From Drechmeria coniospora (taxonomy: Eukaryota; Ascomycota; Sordariomycetes; Hypocreales; Ophiocordycipitaceae), in NCBI RefSeq assembly GCF_001625195.1, contig NC_054390.1:496001-560000 (forward strand): DNA of 64,000 bases. The letters are read 5' to 3'. Every line of letters begins with the position of its first letter. Positions within the stretch are counted from its first letter, which is position 1. Shown here in pieces: positions 21,951-31,980 of this stretch. The position numbers and the translations under genes were made by a program. A model generated the notes under the pieces. That model was not told where the DNA came from and ran no database searches. It saw nothing but the letters and a program-made list of their open reading frames with translations.

Positions 21951-22309
21951 CAACAATAAAATGTAAATGGTAGGATGAATCCGCATAGTTTTGGGTAGCG
22001 AAAGTTTGTACTTATATTTCCATGAGAAAGCAGAATTTGGGTAGACATTTGCGCATAGGCCATCGCACCCCGATCTTGCCATACCAGCATGTGGTAAGTC
22101 ATTGTAAAGGCCGGTGCAAGTGTTGCGTTTGTTCGGTACACGTACAGTACATGTACGGAGTAGTTGATACTGTACGGCACAAGTACAGTACTGTAGGTCC
22201 AAAGTATGTGCAGTACGGAGTAGCGTAAGTATCACTTACAACCAAGTACTTACAAGCACGGAGTACTCCTCATAGTAAGTACAGTACTTTCTTGAACAGA
22301 GTACGGAGG

Positions 22310-22373
22310 GGTGGCAACAGTGTCGATTCAAGATGTAGTAGCGCTGCCAACTGAATCGTCACCTCAAGTGACC
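22310..22373. repeat. Palindromic hairpin element, copy B
   Basis: Starts GGTGGCAACAGTGTCGATTC and ends TCACCTCAAGTGACC; the arms pair imperfectly. The most divergent member of the five-copy family, flanked by GTAC-rich DNA. Confidence 0.55.
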
Positions 22374-22906
22374 TACTAGGTGTACTGTAAGGACAGGTAC
22401 TGAAAGTACTTGCGCAGCACCATAGCACTACCGTACAAAGCACAGTACATGTACAGGTACGGTACTGTTACTTGAGTAAGTGAGCGTACAGGAGTACGAG
22501 TCTGTGCAAGTATAGTACGTGCAAATGCTCGTACTCAAGTACATGTACACGTCCTCCGTTTTACGCCGTACCGTACGGAGCAAGTCTGTAATACTGTACT
22601 TGCAAGTTCGGGGTATTCCGTACAAGCACAATGTATTATTGCTTGTTCACTTCCAAGTACTCCTGCATTTCCTACCAGTTATTCTTCCTTGCAAGTACAA
22701 TTTCGAAACGACCCCTGCACAATCCAAAAAAAGTTCCGTCCTACTCCGCCTTGTTGGCTGGTTGCTATTAAGGAATAACGGAGTGTCCCCTTCGGCCATA
22801 GTTAGGCACCTAGTACTGTGCGTCGTGGGCACTCTGGTGTTTGCACCATACTGTGCTGGCTGTAACACGTACGGAGTACTGGTACATGTACAGCACCCCG
22901 TACAGT

Positions 22907-23106
22907 ACGGAGTACTTGGGTGTACAGTAACTTGACAAAAGTGACGGTTCAGTTTTGGTAGCGTTGCTCCTACAAACTGCATCGACATTTTTGCCACCTC
23001 ACCGTAACGGAGTACTTGGGTGTACAGTCACTTGACAAAAGTCACGGTTCAGTTTTGGTAGCGTTACTCCTACAAACTGCATCGACATTTTTGCCACCCC
23101 ACCGTA
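22907..23106. repeat. 100-bp tandem duplication carrying hairpin copies C and D
   Basis: Two adjacent 100-bp units, each starting ACGGAGTACTTGGGTGTACA and containing a palindromic hairpin (22932..22998 and 23032..23098). The units differ at only a few positions, so the duplication is recent. Confidence 0.8.
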
Positions 23107-23517
23107 CAGCAAGTACATCAACTCTCCGGCTCAATTACTTAAGCAATGCTCTACAAGAGCAGCCGTGCCAGTAATCCAGAAGCCGTACTGTGTGCATGTA
23201 CCATTACGTGCGAGCTCTTTAGTTGTACATGTACCGTAGGCGTGCAGGTATGTGGCAAGTACATGTGCTACACAGTGCGGGGTACTCTCCTCTCTTCACC
23301 GCCCAGCTCTCCGTTATCGGTCGGATTCTACGGTATTCGAGGGACACCGTAGCGACATCACTCCGTAACCACCTTTGCTTGACGTAAACCCCCCCCACCG
23401 CCGAATTTTCATCTCGCCGACCCTCAATCCTACACTTTTCCGCTTGGCATTTCCATCTTGATCGCCGACGGCTGGCAATCGTGAAATCTCTCGACGAATC
23501 TGCACAACACCGTACCG

Positions 23518-25730
23518 ATGGCGCCCCACAAGTAAGGTCACCCGCCTGGCATGTTGGATCCCAGCTCACGACGCCCTCAGCGTCTTGATGCTCGGCGCCG
23601 GCTTCGTCACGAAGCCGACGCTCGACATCCTCGCCGAATCCGGCATCGCCATCACCGTCGGTCCGTACGTCCCGCTCCCCCAAAACGTCTCGCTAGTGCT
23701 CAACGGATGACGGGCAGCCTGCCGCACCCTCGAGTCCGCCAAGGCTCTCGCCGCCGGCATCAAGAACGCCAAGCCCATCTCGCTCGACGTCACCGACGAC
23801 CGAGCCCTCGACGCCGAGGTGGCCAAGAACGACCTCGTCATCAGCCTCATCCCCTACACCTTTCACGCGACCGTCATCAAGTCCGCCATCCGCCAGAAGA
23901 AGCATGTCGTCACCACGAGCTACGTGTCGCCCGCCATGCTCGAGCTGGACCAGGCGTGCAAGAATGCCGGCATCACCGTCATGAACGAGATTGGTTTGGG
24001 TAGGATTCCTCATGACATTTCCTTTGACCCGACGCCGGTCGCTGACGGCTCCTCGCGCAGATCCGGGCATTGACCATCTCTGTAAGCCGTCACGCGGGTC
24101 GAGAGGAGACGACGGGAGCTTGCCCAACTGACATCCCTAGATGCCGTCAAGACAATCGAGGAGGTCCACAAGGAAGGAGGGAAAATCACCTCCTTTCTCT
24201 CGTACTGCGGTGGCTTGTGAGTGACGTCGAACGAAGCCACGCTGTGCTAACGTCGTTGACGGCTAACCCCCCAGGCCGGCACCGGAGAGCTCGGGAAATC
24301 CATTGGGTTACAAATTCTCCTGGTACGTCCTCGTCGAGCCGCCGCCGGCCAGATGCCACCATTCGCCGCCCTCGAGGATGGCCGTCGCTTCGTGGCCGCC
24401 GGGCTGACATTTGCTCGCCAAGGTCTCCCCGCGGCGTCTTGCTGGCGCTGCGAAATGCCGCCAGCTTCTATCAAGATGGCAAGATTGTCAACGTCGCAGG
24501 TCCGGGTAAGAACAAAAGCGCCACGACGCATGCGTCACCGTCACACGCGAAAATGGCCGCCCAAGGTGCTGACATGGAGCATGCAGATCTGATGGCCACG
24601 GCCAAGCCGTACCACATTTACCCAGGTATGCCACGTCCGCCATGCGTCGCCGTCGGAGCCGTCGGAGCCGTCAATTCCACCTGCTGATGCCGACGTGACG
24701 CAGGGTTCGCCACCGTCGCCTACCCGAACCGAGACTCGACGGGATACAAGGAGCGCTATCACATCCCCGAGGCGCAAACCATCATCAGGTTCGCACGCCA
24801 CCTTGGACGCGGACGCTCGCGGCACAGTTTTTGCTAACGAGTGGCAGGGGCACCTTGCGATACGTCGGCTTCCCCGAGTTTGTCAAGGTGCTCGTCGACA
24901 TGGGCTTCCTCAAGGATGAGGAGCAAAGCTTCTGCAAGGAGGCCATTCCTTGGAAGGAGGCGACGCAAAAGATTCTCGCCGCCCCCTCCTCGGAGGAGCC
25001 AGCCCTCATCGCCGCCATCTCGGCCAAGACGACGTTCCGGGACGACGAGCAACGAGGTCACGTGCTGGCCGGTTTGCGATGGCTCGGTCTCTTTTCCTCG
25101 GACAAGGTACGACGACGGCTCGCCGTCGGATCACGACGCGCGGCTCGCTGACGGACGACGCGCACGTAGATTATTCCCCGAGGAAACCCGCTGGACACGC
25201 TCTGCGCCACGCTCGAGAAGAAGATGCAGTTCGCCGAGGGAGAACGCGACATGGTGCTGTGAGTGCATCTCGTCGACGATGGACTCGAGCCGGCCGCGAC
25301 GCTCGCGCCACGCTCTCTCCGACGAGGCATCGCTGACGCCGCATAGTCTGCAGCACAAGTTCGAGGTCGAGCTCAAGGACGGCACCAAGCAGACGAGGCT
25401 CTCGACCCTCTGCGACTACGGCAGCACCGAAGCCGGGGGCTACTCGGCCATGGCCAAGCTTGGTGAGCATCCACGTCGGGCATGTCGACATCGCTTCCCA
25501 CTCCTAACCGGTCCCAGTCGGCATCCCGTGCGCCGTCGCCGTCAAGCAGGTGCTCGACGGAACCCTCTCCGAGAGGGGCGTGCTGGCTCCGATGAGCAGC
25601 AAGATCAACGACCCCCTGATCAAGGAGCTCAAGGCAAGCGGAGCGACCTGCCTCGTGGAGGGCGGACCGTGCTAACTCGTGGCGCCAGGAAAAATACGGC
25701 ATCGCGTGCATCGAGGAGATTGTCGCCTGA
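23518..25730 (+). CDS. lys9: Saccharopine dehydrogenase (NADP+, L-glutamate-forming)
   Basis: Penultimate enzyme of the fungal alpha-aminoadipate lysine pathway; it makes saccharopine from aminoadipate semialdehyde and glutamate. Fourteen exons: 23518..23531, 23581..23660, 23718..23999, 24061..24081, 24141..24216, 24275..24322, 24423..24505, 24587..24625, 24704..24788, 24848..25106, 25170..25258, 25347..25462, 25518..25633, 25689..25730. All phases agree and give 449 aa, the normal length. The N-terminal Rossmann motif is LGAGFV at residues 9-14; typical stretches include VVTTSYVSPAML, MNEIGLDPGIDHLYA, FLSYCGGLPAPESS and YGSTEAGGYSAMAKL. The last intron (25634..25688) begins with GC instead of GT. 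Exons 1 and 4 are 14 and 21 nt. Confidence 0.93.
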
Positions 25731-25928
25731 GGGCTGGACGGTAGAGAGGGCACCCGGCCGAAGGGGTGGTGAGGACGGGGTCAATTGACGCGCCGCACGT
25801 GACCATTTACCTGTGCCAAACGTTTGCTCCTCGTGCGTCGTGCCGCCGTCATGTCGATGGACGGACGGATCCATCGTCGCATCGAAAGCGCATCGGAACA
25901 GCCTGCCTGACTGGACAGCTGGCGGCAT

Positions 25929-26252
25929 GCTGCTCGACATTCGCGGCGCCGACGGAGCATTGTAGCACGACACCGCTCCGCGCACACGTACAGGCAGAGT
26001 AGCGGCGGCTTCATCCCCGGGCAGGCTACGGTAGGCTGGCCTGCCTAGACGGCGGGCGACATGTTGCTCGACATTCGCAGCGCCTACGACGGTCATCCCC
26101 GGGCAGGCTACGGTAGGCTGGCCTGCCTAGACATCGGGCGACATGTTGCTCGACATTCGCAGCGCCTACGACGGAGCATCGTAGCACGACACCGCTCCGG
26201 ACACGTGCACGCAGAGCTTGGCGGGTTCGTCCCCGGGCGGGCGACGGTAGGC
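25929..26252. repeat. Nested direct repeats (TTGCTCGACATTCGC units)
   Basis: Three copies of a unit starting with GCTCGACATTCGC; the first and third also share a segment (TAGCACGACACCGCTCCG) that the middle copy lacks, and all share CCCGGGC...GGTAGGC. The pattern suggests duplication followed by an internal deletion. Confidence 0.8.
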
Positions 26253-26440
26253 GGACGCAGGCCATGCGAGGTTGCCGCGATGGAGCTTGCCCGTTCCATT
26301 GGTCCAAACGATGCCCAACATACGGAGCAGGGGTTTCTTCTTCCTCTTGATGCCCATGATTTTTGGCGAATTGCTAGCAGACATGGATAGAGTTGGTCGA
26401 CGAGACGATGCGAATGGGGAAACGACGGATGCACTGCTTT

Positions 26441-26552
26441 CTCATCATGGCCCTCGCCGTCTTCATCAAACGCTGCAATTGCAAGCGTGGCCGTCGGCGA
26501 GTCATGCAGAAACGCGTGGCCGACGGATGAAGACGGCGAGGGCCATGATGAG
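26441..26552. repeat. 27-bp perfect inverted repeat with 58-nt loop
   Basis: Arms 26441..26467 (CTCATCATGGCCCTCGCCGT then CTTCATC) and 26526..26552 are exact reverse complements. In RNA this would be a stable hairpin of 27 bp with a 58-nt loop. No gene overlaps it. Confidence 0.85.
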
Positions 26553-27454
26553 ACAGGTACTCGTGCCTGCACGATGGCGTGTCTGGCGGAGAATGACGGC
26601 ACGTTGGTCGTGTCGAGCCGCTGGTCGACTGGTGAGACTCGCTGGGCGGAGGCAAAGTCAGCACGAGAGAGAACGGGTCGGACCGCTGCTAGGATGCTAG
26701 TGCGACACACTAGAGGATGCCTGTCGGGGGCCCGGCATTCCTTTGGGGGCCCGGCATTCCTCCTGATACCCCCGGCACAGGTGAAGCTGACGCTGTTGGA
26801 GATGGCACGCATTGACGCCTGGGGATCGTCGGTGGCCGCCCTCACGGAGAGGTCGTCTTGCGTGACGGGTACGGTGCCGGCACCGAAGCCGAAGATTGCA
26901 CGGAATTCACCATGAGGGGGTGCCCTGGCCCGTGTCAGCATCCAATCCGACGGAGGAAGGATGAAAGACACAAACGGCTGCGTCGTCGAACGAGCAAACC
27001 GTGGCCGGCGTCGTCGTGTTCGCTGCGTCGGTTAAACGACCATCCGTGCGCGTCCGTCGTGAAACATAGGCGGTAGCGATCGGGGGCAAACGGCCTTCAC
27101 TTTTGGCAAGGCAAACGAAGAGGAGAGCGCACCAGTGCTTCGTTTTCCCTAGTTGTAAAGGTTGATTAATGGGGGCTTGCTTCCTGAAAGGTGTCTAGAT
27201 GCGAGGCAATGCGGTCGCCGGCGGCGGCGAGGCTGCGAGTAGCGCCGCCAGCAGGCTGCGATTTTGATTAGGTAATCGGGTTCCCCCCCCTGGGCCGACT
27301 GCTCTCTGCAACGCCTACCTGAGGAGAGGCCTGCTATCACATCCTCTCTGATCCTGCTGGCCACCCGCTTCCTCTCCTCCTCTCGTTTCCCTCTCGCCGC
27401 CTTGATTCCCCTCCGCCGCCGCCAGTCCTCCGTCGTCTGGCCGTGATCCGCACC

Positions 27455-29257
27455 ATGGCGGGCAATAGCGTCAACTTCCCGACGGCAGACGCCTTGGTCG
27501 CCCACTTCGACCGCTTCATCGAGGTCGACAAGGAGCGGACAAATTTTATCGAGGTTCGTCGGCTCAGCGAGCCTCCCTCGGACGCATGGCTGACGGACCG
27601 ACCGGCTGACGATGCCGCCAGACGCTTCTCCAGCGGCTCGCCTACAACGAAAACCAGATCCGCCGGCTCGAGCTCGACCTCGAGGACCAGACGAGGTCGC
27701 GGATCCGCTACCAGTCCGAGACGAACGAGCTCGAGAATCGGTTAAACTCGTTCCAGAAGCTAATGGTCTCCGATCCCGCCTTCCGCCCTCTCGACCACCC
27801 CGGCTCGGGACGCCGCTGACACGGGCGACAGAATAAGGATGCCTACGTGGCCGTCATCGTCGACGGCGACGGCGCCAAGTTCCGCGACGACCTGCTCGCC
27901 GACACGACCTCGGGCGCCGTCGAGGCCGCGCAGAACATCCAGCACGAGGTCAGGCAGTACCTCGAAACGCTCAAGAGCGATTCCTTCGCCGGCGACGACG
28001 TGCCCGTCGTGACGCGCGTCTTCGCCAACGTCAGAGACCTCGGCCGCGTCCTGCGCTCGTCGGGCGTCGTCCGGTCCGAGGACGACATGTACATGTTTGC
28101 CGAGAACTTTACCAACAGCCGGCCTGACTTTGACTTTGTCAACGTCGGCCGGGGCAAGGAGAATGCCGACTCCAAGATACGCAGTACGCGCACCCGTCCC
28201 GACGCGTGACCGACGCTCGCCGCTGACCGCGCGACGCAGGAATGCTCGGCCACTATTACAAGGACTACCGATGCAAAAAGATCTTCTTCGTCGCCTGCCA
28301 CGACGCCGGCTACGCCCACGACCTGCGCGGCTACGTCGCCGCCGACGCCGAGCACCGCATCGTCCTCGTCGAGACGACGCCGGCCGAGGAGTCGCTCCAG
28401 TCGCTCAAGTTCCCCATGGTCCGCTTCAAGTCCGTCTTCCGCGAGGAGCCGCTGAAGCTCAAGCCCATGATGACGCGCAGCCAGTCGGCCGTCCGCAGCA
28501 AGTCCCCGGCCAAGTTGGCCAACAACATCGCCGGCCTCCGATCGGCCATGGCGACGCCCGTCAACACGCAGCCGTTGAGCTCGCCTCCGGCCACGGCCAA
28601 CTCGGCGAGCTCGCCGCCGGGACTGCCCGACGCCATCGTCATCACGTCGTCGGAGAACGGCAGCGGCTCGGTCCGTCACGCGACCTTCCCGACCGCCGGC
28701 AACCAGAGCGCCAAGGCTAAGGCGGCCAAGTCGAGCCGGCCGGCGAGGACCATCGAGTACAACGAGGACGGCCACCGGCTCGACGCGGCCATCAAGACGC
28801 CCAGCTACTCGTCGGCCCACGACACGTACAAGCGCAAGTGCGAGGGCATCAAGCCCAAGGTCTTCTGCAACGCCTTCTACATCGGCGGCCAGTGCCCGCG
28901 CGGCGACCAGTGCGAGCGGGAGCACGAGACGACGCTGACGGCCGACGAGGTGGCCATCCACCGCTTCAAGGCGCGCACGAGCGCGTGCTACAAGGGACCC
29001 GAGTGCGACAGCTACGACTGCCACCTCAGCCACCACTGCCCGACGGACCCGAACTGCAGCCGGCCGGATTGCAAGTTTAGCAAGACCAAGTTTGGCGACC
29101 TGCACCTGACCAAGACGAAGCTCATGCCGTAGTAAGTTGCCCTCGTCGCCCGCGCCCGTGAGAGAGAGGCATCGGCTGACGGCGTCTCGACGTCGCCAGC
29201 GAGCGATGGACGGAAGACAACAGCTTCCCGACCTACATCCGCAAGGGTTCGGCCTAG
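27455..29257 (+). CDS. CCCH zinc-finger protein with a possible NYN/PIN-like domain
   Basis: Five exons, 27455..27553, 27622..27765, 27832..28183, 28240..29131 and 29200..29257, all in phase, giving 514 aa. Residues about 34-80 are a charged coiled-coil (ENQIRRLELDLEDQ). Residues about 82-260 contain VAVIVDGDGAKFRDDLL and KKIFFVACHDAGYAHDL, a spacing that recalls NYN/PIN-type nuclease folds. A Ser/Ala/Pro-rich linker follows. Near residue 410 a canonical C-x8-C-x5-C-x3-H finger (KVFCNAFYIGGQCPRGDQCE) is followed by a Cys/His-rich stretch that may form more fingers. The domain order suggests an RNA-binding, possibly RNA-degrading, regulator; nuclease activity is an inference because the acidic residues cannot be checked without a structure model. 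Confidence 0.85.
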
Positions 29258-29611
29258 GAGCCGACCTCGACCGAGCATCCGGCCGGCCGGTTCGGTCGAG
29301 AGACGGATGGGCCGGTGGCCATGGTGCCCCTGGGAGCCGCCACGTACTCGATGGCACTCACCCGGGGACGGCCGACCCGCGAGGGCACCTCTCCCGAGAA
29401 TGGCTGGATCGTCCGGGAGGGACGCGAGCTCGGTCACGGCCGCCATCATGCTCTGTTGTATAATCGACCTACCTAGATAAGACATGGCCAGGCAGGCCGT
29501 CGCATGACATGGCATGATCTGGCAAATTCACGAGCCCAGTTCGGCGTCAAGTTGTTCCCGCCCGCGGATGATTGTTTGTCCGGATCGGATCGTGCACATG
29601 CCATGGCCACC

Positions 29612-29619
29612 CAAACACC

Positions 29620-29650
<31 letters not shown>

Positions 29651-29959
29651 CCATCATCACCATCATCATCATCATCATCATCATCACCATCATCATCATC
29701 ACCATCACCACCTCTGGCCTCTTTCTCGTCAAGAATCGGCATGCCCATCCTTCTCCCTTCCGCTCTGGGTGCCCTGCATGACCCGGCCAGGACGGATGCA
29801 GGGTGAATGCATGACCACCACCACCACCACCACCATCATCATCATCACCATCACCACCTCTGGCCTCTTTCTCGTCAAGAATCGGCATGCCCATCCTTCT
29901 CCCTTCCGCTCTGGGTGCCCTGCATGACCCGGTCAGGACGGATGCAGGGTGAATGCATG
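29612..29959. repeat. CAT/CAC microsatellite and 115-bp direct repeat
   Basis: 29612..29711 is a (CAT/CAC)n tract; a second tract lies at 29812..29855. Each is followed by the same segment (CTCTGGCCTCTTTCTCGTCA through GGGTGAATGCATGA) at 29712..29814 and about 29857..29959, nearly identical. Tract and segment duplicated together. Confidence 0.85.
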
Positions 29960-30398
29960 AGACATTTCGTCGACGGAGCCCTTTTCTGTTTGGCAGCCGG
30001 AGCCACGCCCACGCGTCCCCTCGATGCCGCATCACCTCGGCGACCCAACGACGGCGGCAAGTTGGCCGTGCGAGCGAAGCGTGAGCTTGACCCATCGACG
30101 CCGGTCCGGATGATCGAATCACGCCGCTCCGTCTGCCTTGCCGTCTCGCCGATGGCATGCCACGGGGGCCGAGGGATGCAGGGCGGGGGCCGATGCAACG
30201 CATCCTCCTGCGGGGTCAGCAAGCATCATGCAAGCCTCTCCTTGCCGTCCTTGGTCCCTCGCCTTGGGCTGCTGCTGCTACCTTGCCTGCGGCAGCATGT
30301 GGTTGGCAATGTGCTTGGCTAGGTGGTTGGCAATATGGTTTGACTCTAGGTGGGTGCACATGCATACTGACGATGCAAGCGCATCAATCCGGTGCTTA

Positions 30399-30405
30399 TT
30401 TATAC
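30399..30405 (+). promoter_or_regulatory. TATA-like box of the SDR gene
   Basis: TTTATAC at 121 bp before the SDR start codon, in a short AT-rich patch of otherwise GC-rich DNA. Confidence 0.4.
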
Positions 30406-30525
30406 TCTCAGCAGCGCTGCCGATGGCCCAGTCTGGGGCCCCGGTCTCTCTCGCCGCCATTTTGATTCGTCTTCCTCGCCGCCCTTGGGGGTTCGTCGAC
30501 GCCTGATTCTGCCTTTGCCATCACC

Positions 30526-31576
30526 ATGACGACCGTTCCCTTCTCCGTCTCGGGCAAAACGGCCATCATCACGGGCGCTGGCTCCGGTACGCCGTTGGCT
30601 CCCCATCGCTCCTCTCCCGTCCCCGCGACCTGACCATCGTCTCATCTCTCCCTCGTCTGCAGGCATCGGTCTCGCCTTTGCCGAGCTGCTCCTCGACAAG
30701 GGGTGCAACGTTCTCTTCGCCGACATCGCCCTGCGCCCCGAGGCGAAGACGGTGGTGGAGAAGCATGCCGGCGGCGGCGGCCCCAGGGCCGTCTTTGTCC
30801 AGACGGACGTGAGATGCTGGCCGCAGCTTCGACGCGTGCTGGACAAGGCCGTGGCCGAGTTCGGCTCCTTCGACATCATCTGTCCCGCCGCCGGCGTGTT
30901 CGAGCCCGCCTGGTCCAACTTCTGGCACCCACCGGGCTCGAAGCAGAGCGGCGACGACGACGACGGCGGGAGGTATGCCCTGCTCGACATCAACCTGACC
31001 CACCCGATTCGAATGACGCAGCTTGCCTTGTCGTACTGGCTTCACCCCGACGCCGCGGCTCCGTCGGCCGCCTCGTCACCGGCGTCCCCCTCAAACGCGA
31101 AGCGAGCGATCCTCGTCTCCTCCATCGCCGCCCAGCTTCCCACTTTCCAGTCCCCGCTCTACGGCGCATCCAAGGCGGCCATCTCGAGCTTCGTCCGCAG
31201 CCTGGGCCGCCTTGACTCGTCCCTCGGCGTGCGCGTCAACGCCGTGGCCCCGGGCATCGTCCGCACGCCCCTGTGGCTCGAGCATCCCGAGAAAATCGTC
31301 AACCTCGACCAGGAGCGCGACGGTTGGGTGACGGCCGAGGAGGTGGCCGAGGTCATGTTGTGGTGCCTCCAATCCGACGACCTCGTAGGAGGCACCATCG
31401 TCGAGATCGGCAAGGACGTCACCCGCAACATCTCCATATTCAACGACCCTGGGCCGGACATGACTGTGGGAAAGGCCATGACGGCAAGCAACGTAAAGGA
31501 TGGGGATGCCACGGTGTGGGATCGCCTCAAGGATAAGAATGCTTGGGCTTTGGGCCAGCATGCCAAGCACGAGTGA
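30526..31576 (+). CDS. Short-chain dehydrogenase/reductase
   Basis: Two exons, 30526..30586 and 30663..31576 (76-nt intron, phase 1, inside the Gly codon of the cofactor motif); 324 aa. Classical SDR signs: TGAGSGIG nucleotide loop at residues about 17-24, FADIAL after beta-2 suggesting NAD(H), a PAAGV variant of NNAG, catalytic Ser in ILVSSIAA and YGASK with Tyr/Lys. The protein is longer than the about 250-aa core because of an insert before the active Ser (DAAAPSAASSPASPSNAK) and a C-terminal tail. It resembles fungal 15-hydroxyprostaglandin-dehydrogenase-like oxidoreductases; the substrate is unknown. Confidence 0.85.
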
Positions 31577-31980
31577 TGGGCGCTGTCGCCGTATTCGGCC
31601 CATTCATCCTGAGACGTGTTGCCAATCAATTTCTATATTGCAAATATCAACAAAGAGCCATGCAAGCTGGTGTCCATATCCAACCTGACCATTAACTCAT
31701 CGCTCGAGCCCGCTTGGCGAGTGCCGCAGCGAGCGTCGACGGCGAAGACGGGTCTTGGGCTCAGTCCATACTACCAGTGCACCAACTCCAACCAGTCAAC
31801 CAACTCATACGGCCGAGTTGTGCCAAATAAAACTATCATAGATAGCCGGGGTATTTTGTGTCCATTCAATCCATTAACCAACCCCGATGCCCTAGTAACA
31901 GAAACCTGAAGGAGAAGAGGCGGGGAAGAAGCAGGGGGGGCATGTCGTCGACCTGGAGCATGTCGTCGACCTGGACGTTG
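31577..31980. other. Short convergent intergenic region
   Basis: 3' flanks of the SDR gene (+) and kinesin gene (-). A duplicated CATGTCGTCGACCTGGA lies at about 31940..31976. Nothing else seen. Confidence 0.5.

Larger units (their letters stand above)
22130..23300. repeat. GTAC-rich island
   Basis: Dense GTAC and TACGGAGTA words with CATGTAC and AAGTACA runs, three hairpin elements and no coding signal. It separates the retroelement relic from the LYS9 promoter. Confidence 0.65.
21554..23517. other. Intergenic: retroelement relic, GTAC island and hairpins
   Basis: From left to right: promoter of the small cysteine protein, chromodomain relic (about 21650..21950), GTAC island (about 22130..23300) with three hairpin elements, then the LYS9 promoter. 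No intact gene. Confidence 0.6.
25731..27454. other. Intergenic with duplications and a perfect inverted repeat
   Basis: lys9 3' flank, a nested repeat block (25929..26252), a 27-bp perfect inverted repeat (26441..26552), a 17-bp direct repeat (about 26725..26761) and the promoter of the CCCH gene. The long minus-strand frame through 26108..26971 reads across the repeats and has no domain. Confidence 0.55.
29258..30525. other. Intergenic with CAT/CAC microsatellites and a 115-bp duplication
   Basis: Contains a (CAT/CAC)n tract, a duplicated about 115-bp segment and the TATA-containing promoter of the SDR gene. Histidine-rich translations are repeat artefacts. Confidence 0.6.

Noticed and set aside
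26108..26971. Minus-strand gene of 287 codons
   Set aside because: Runs through duplicated and inverted repeats, with no domain, splice structure or coding bias.
27843..29357. Minus-strand open frame of about 500 codons
   Set aside because: Antisense shadow of the CCCH gene, rich in Arg/Gly/Val/Ala, typical of GC-rich complements.
29514..29927. Poly-histidine protein
   Set aside because: Reads a CAT/CAC microsatellite and its duplicated flank.
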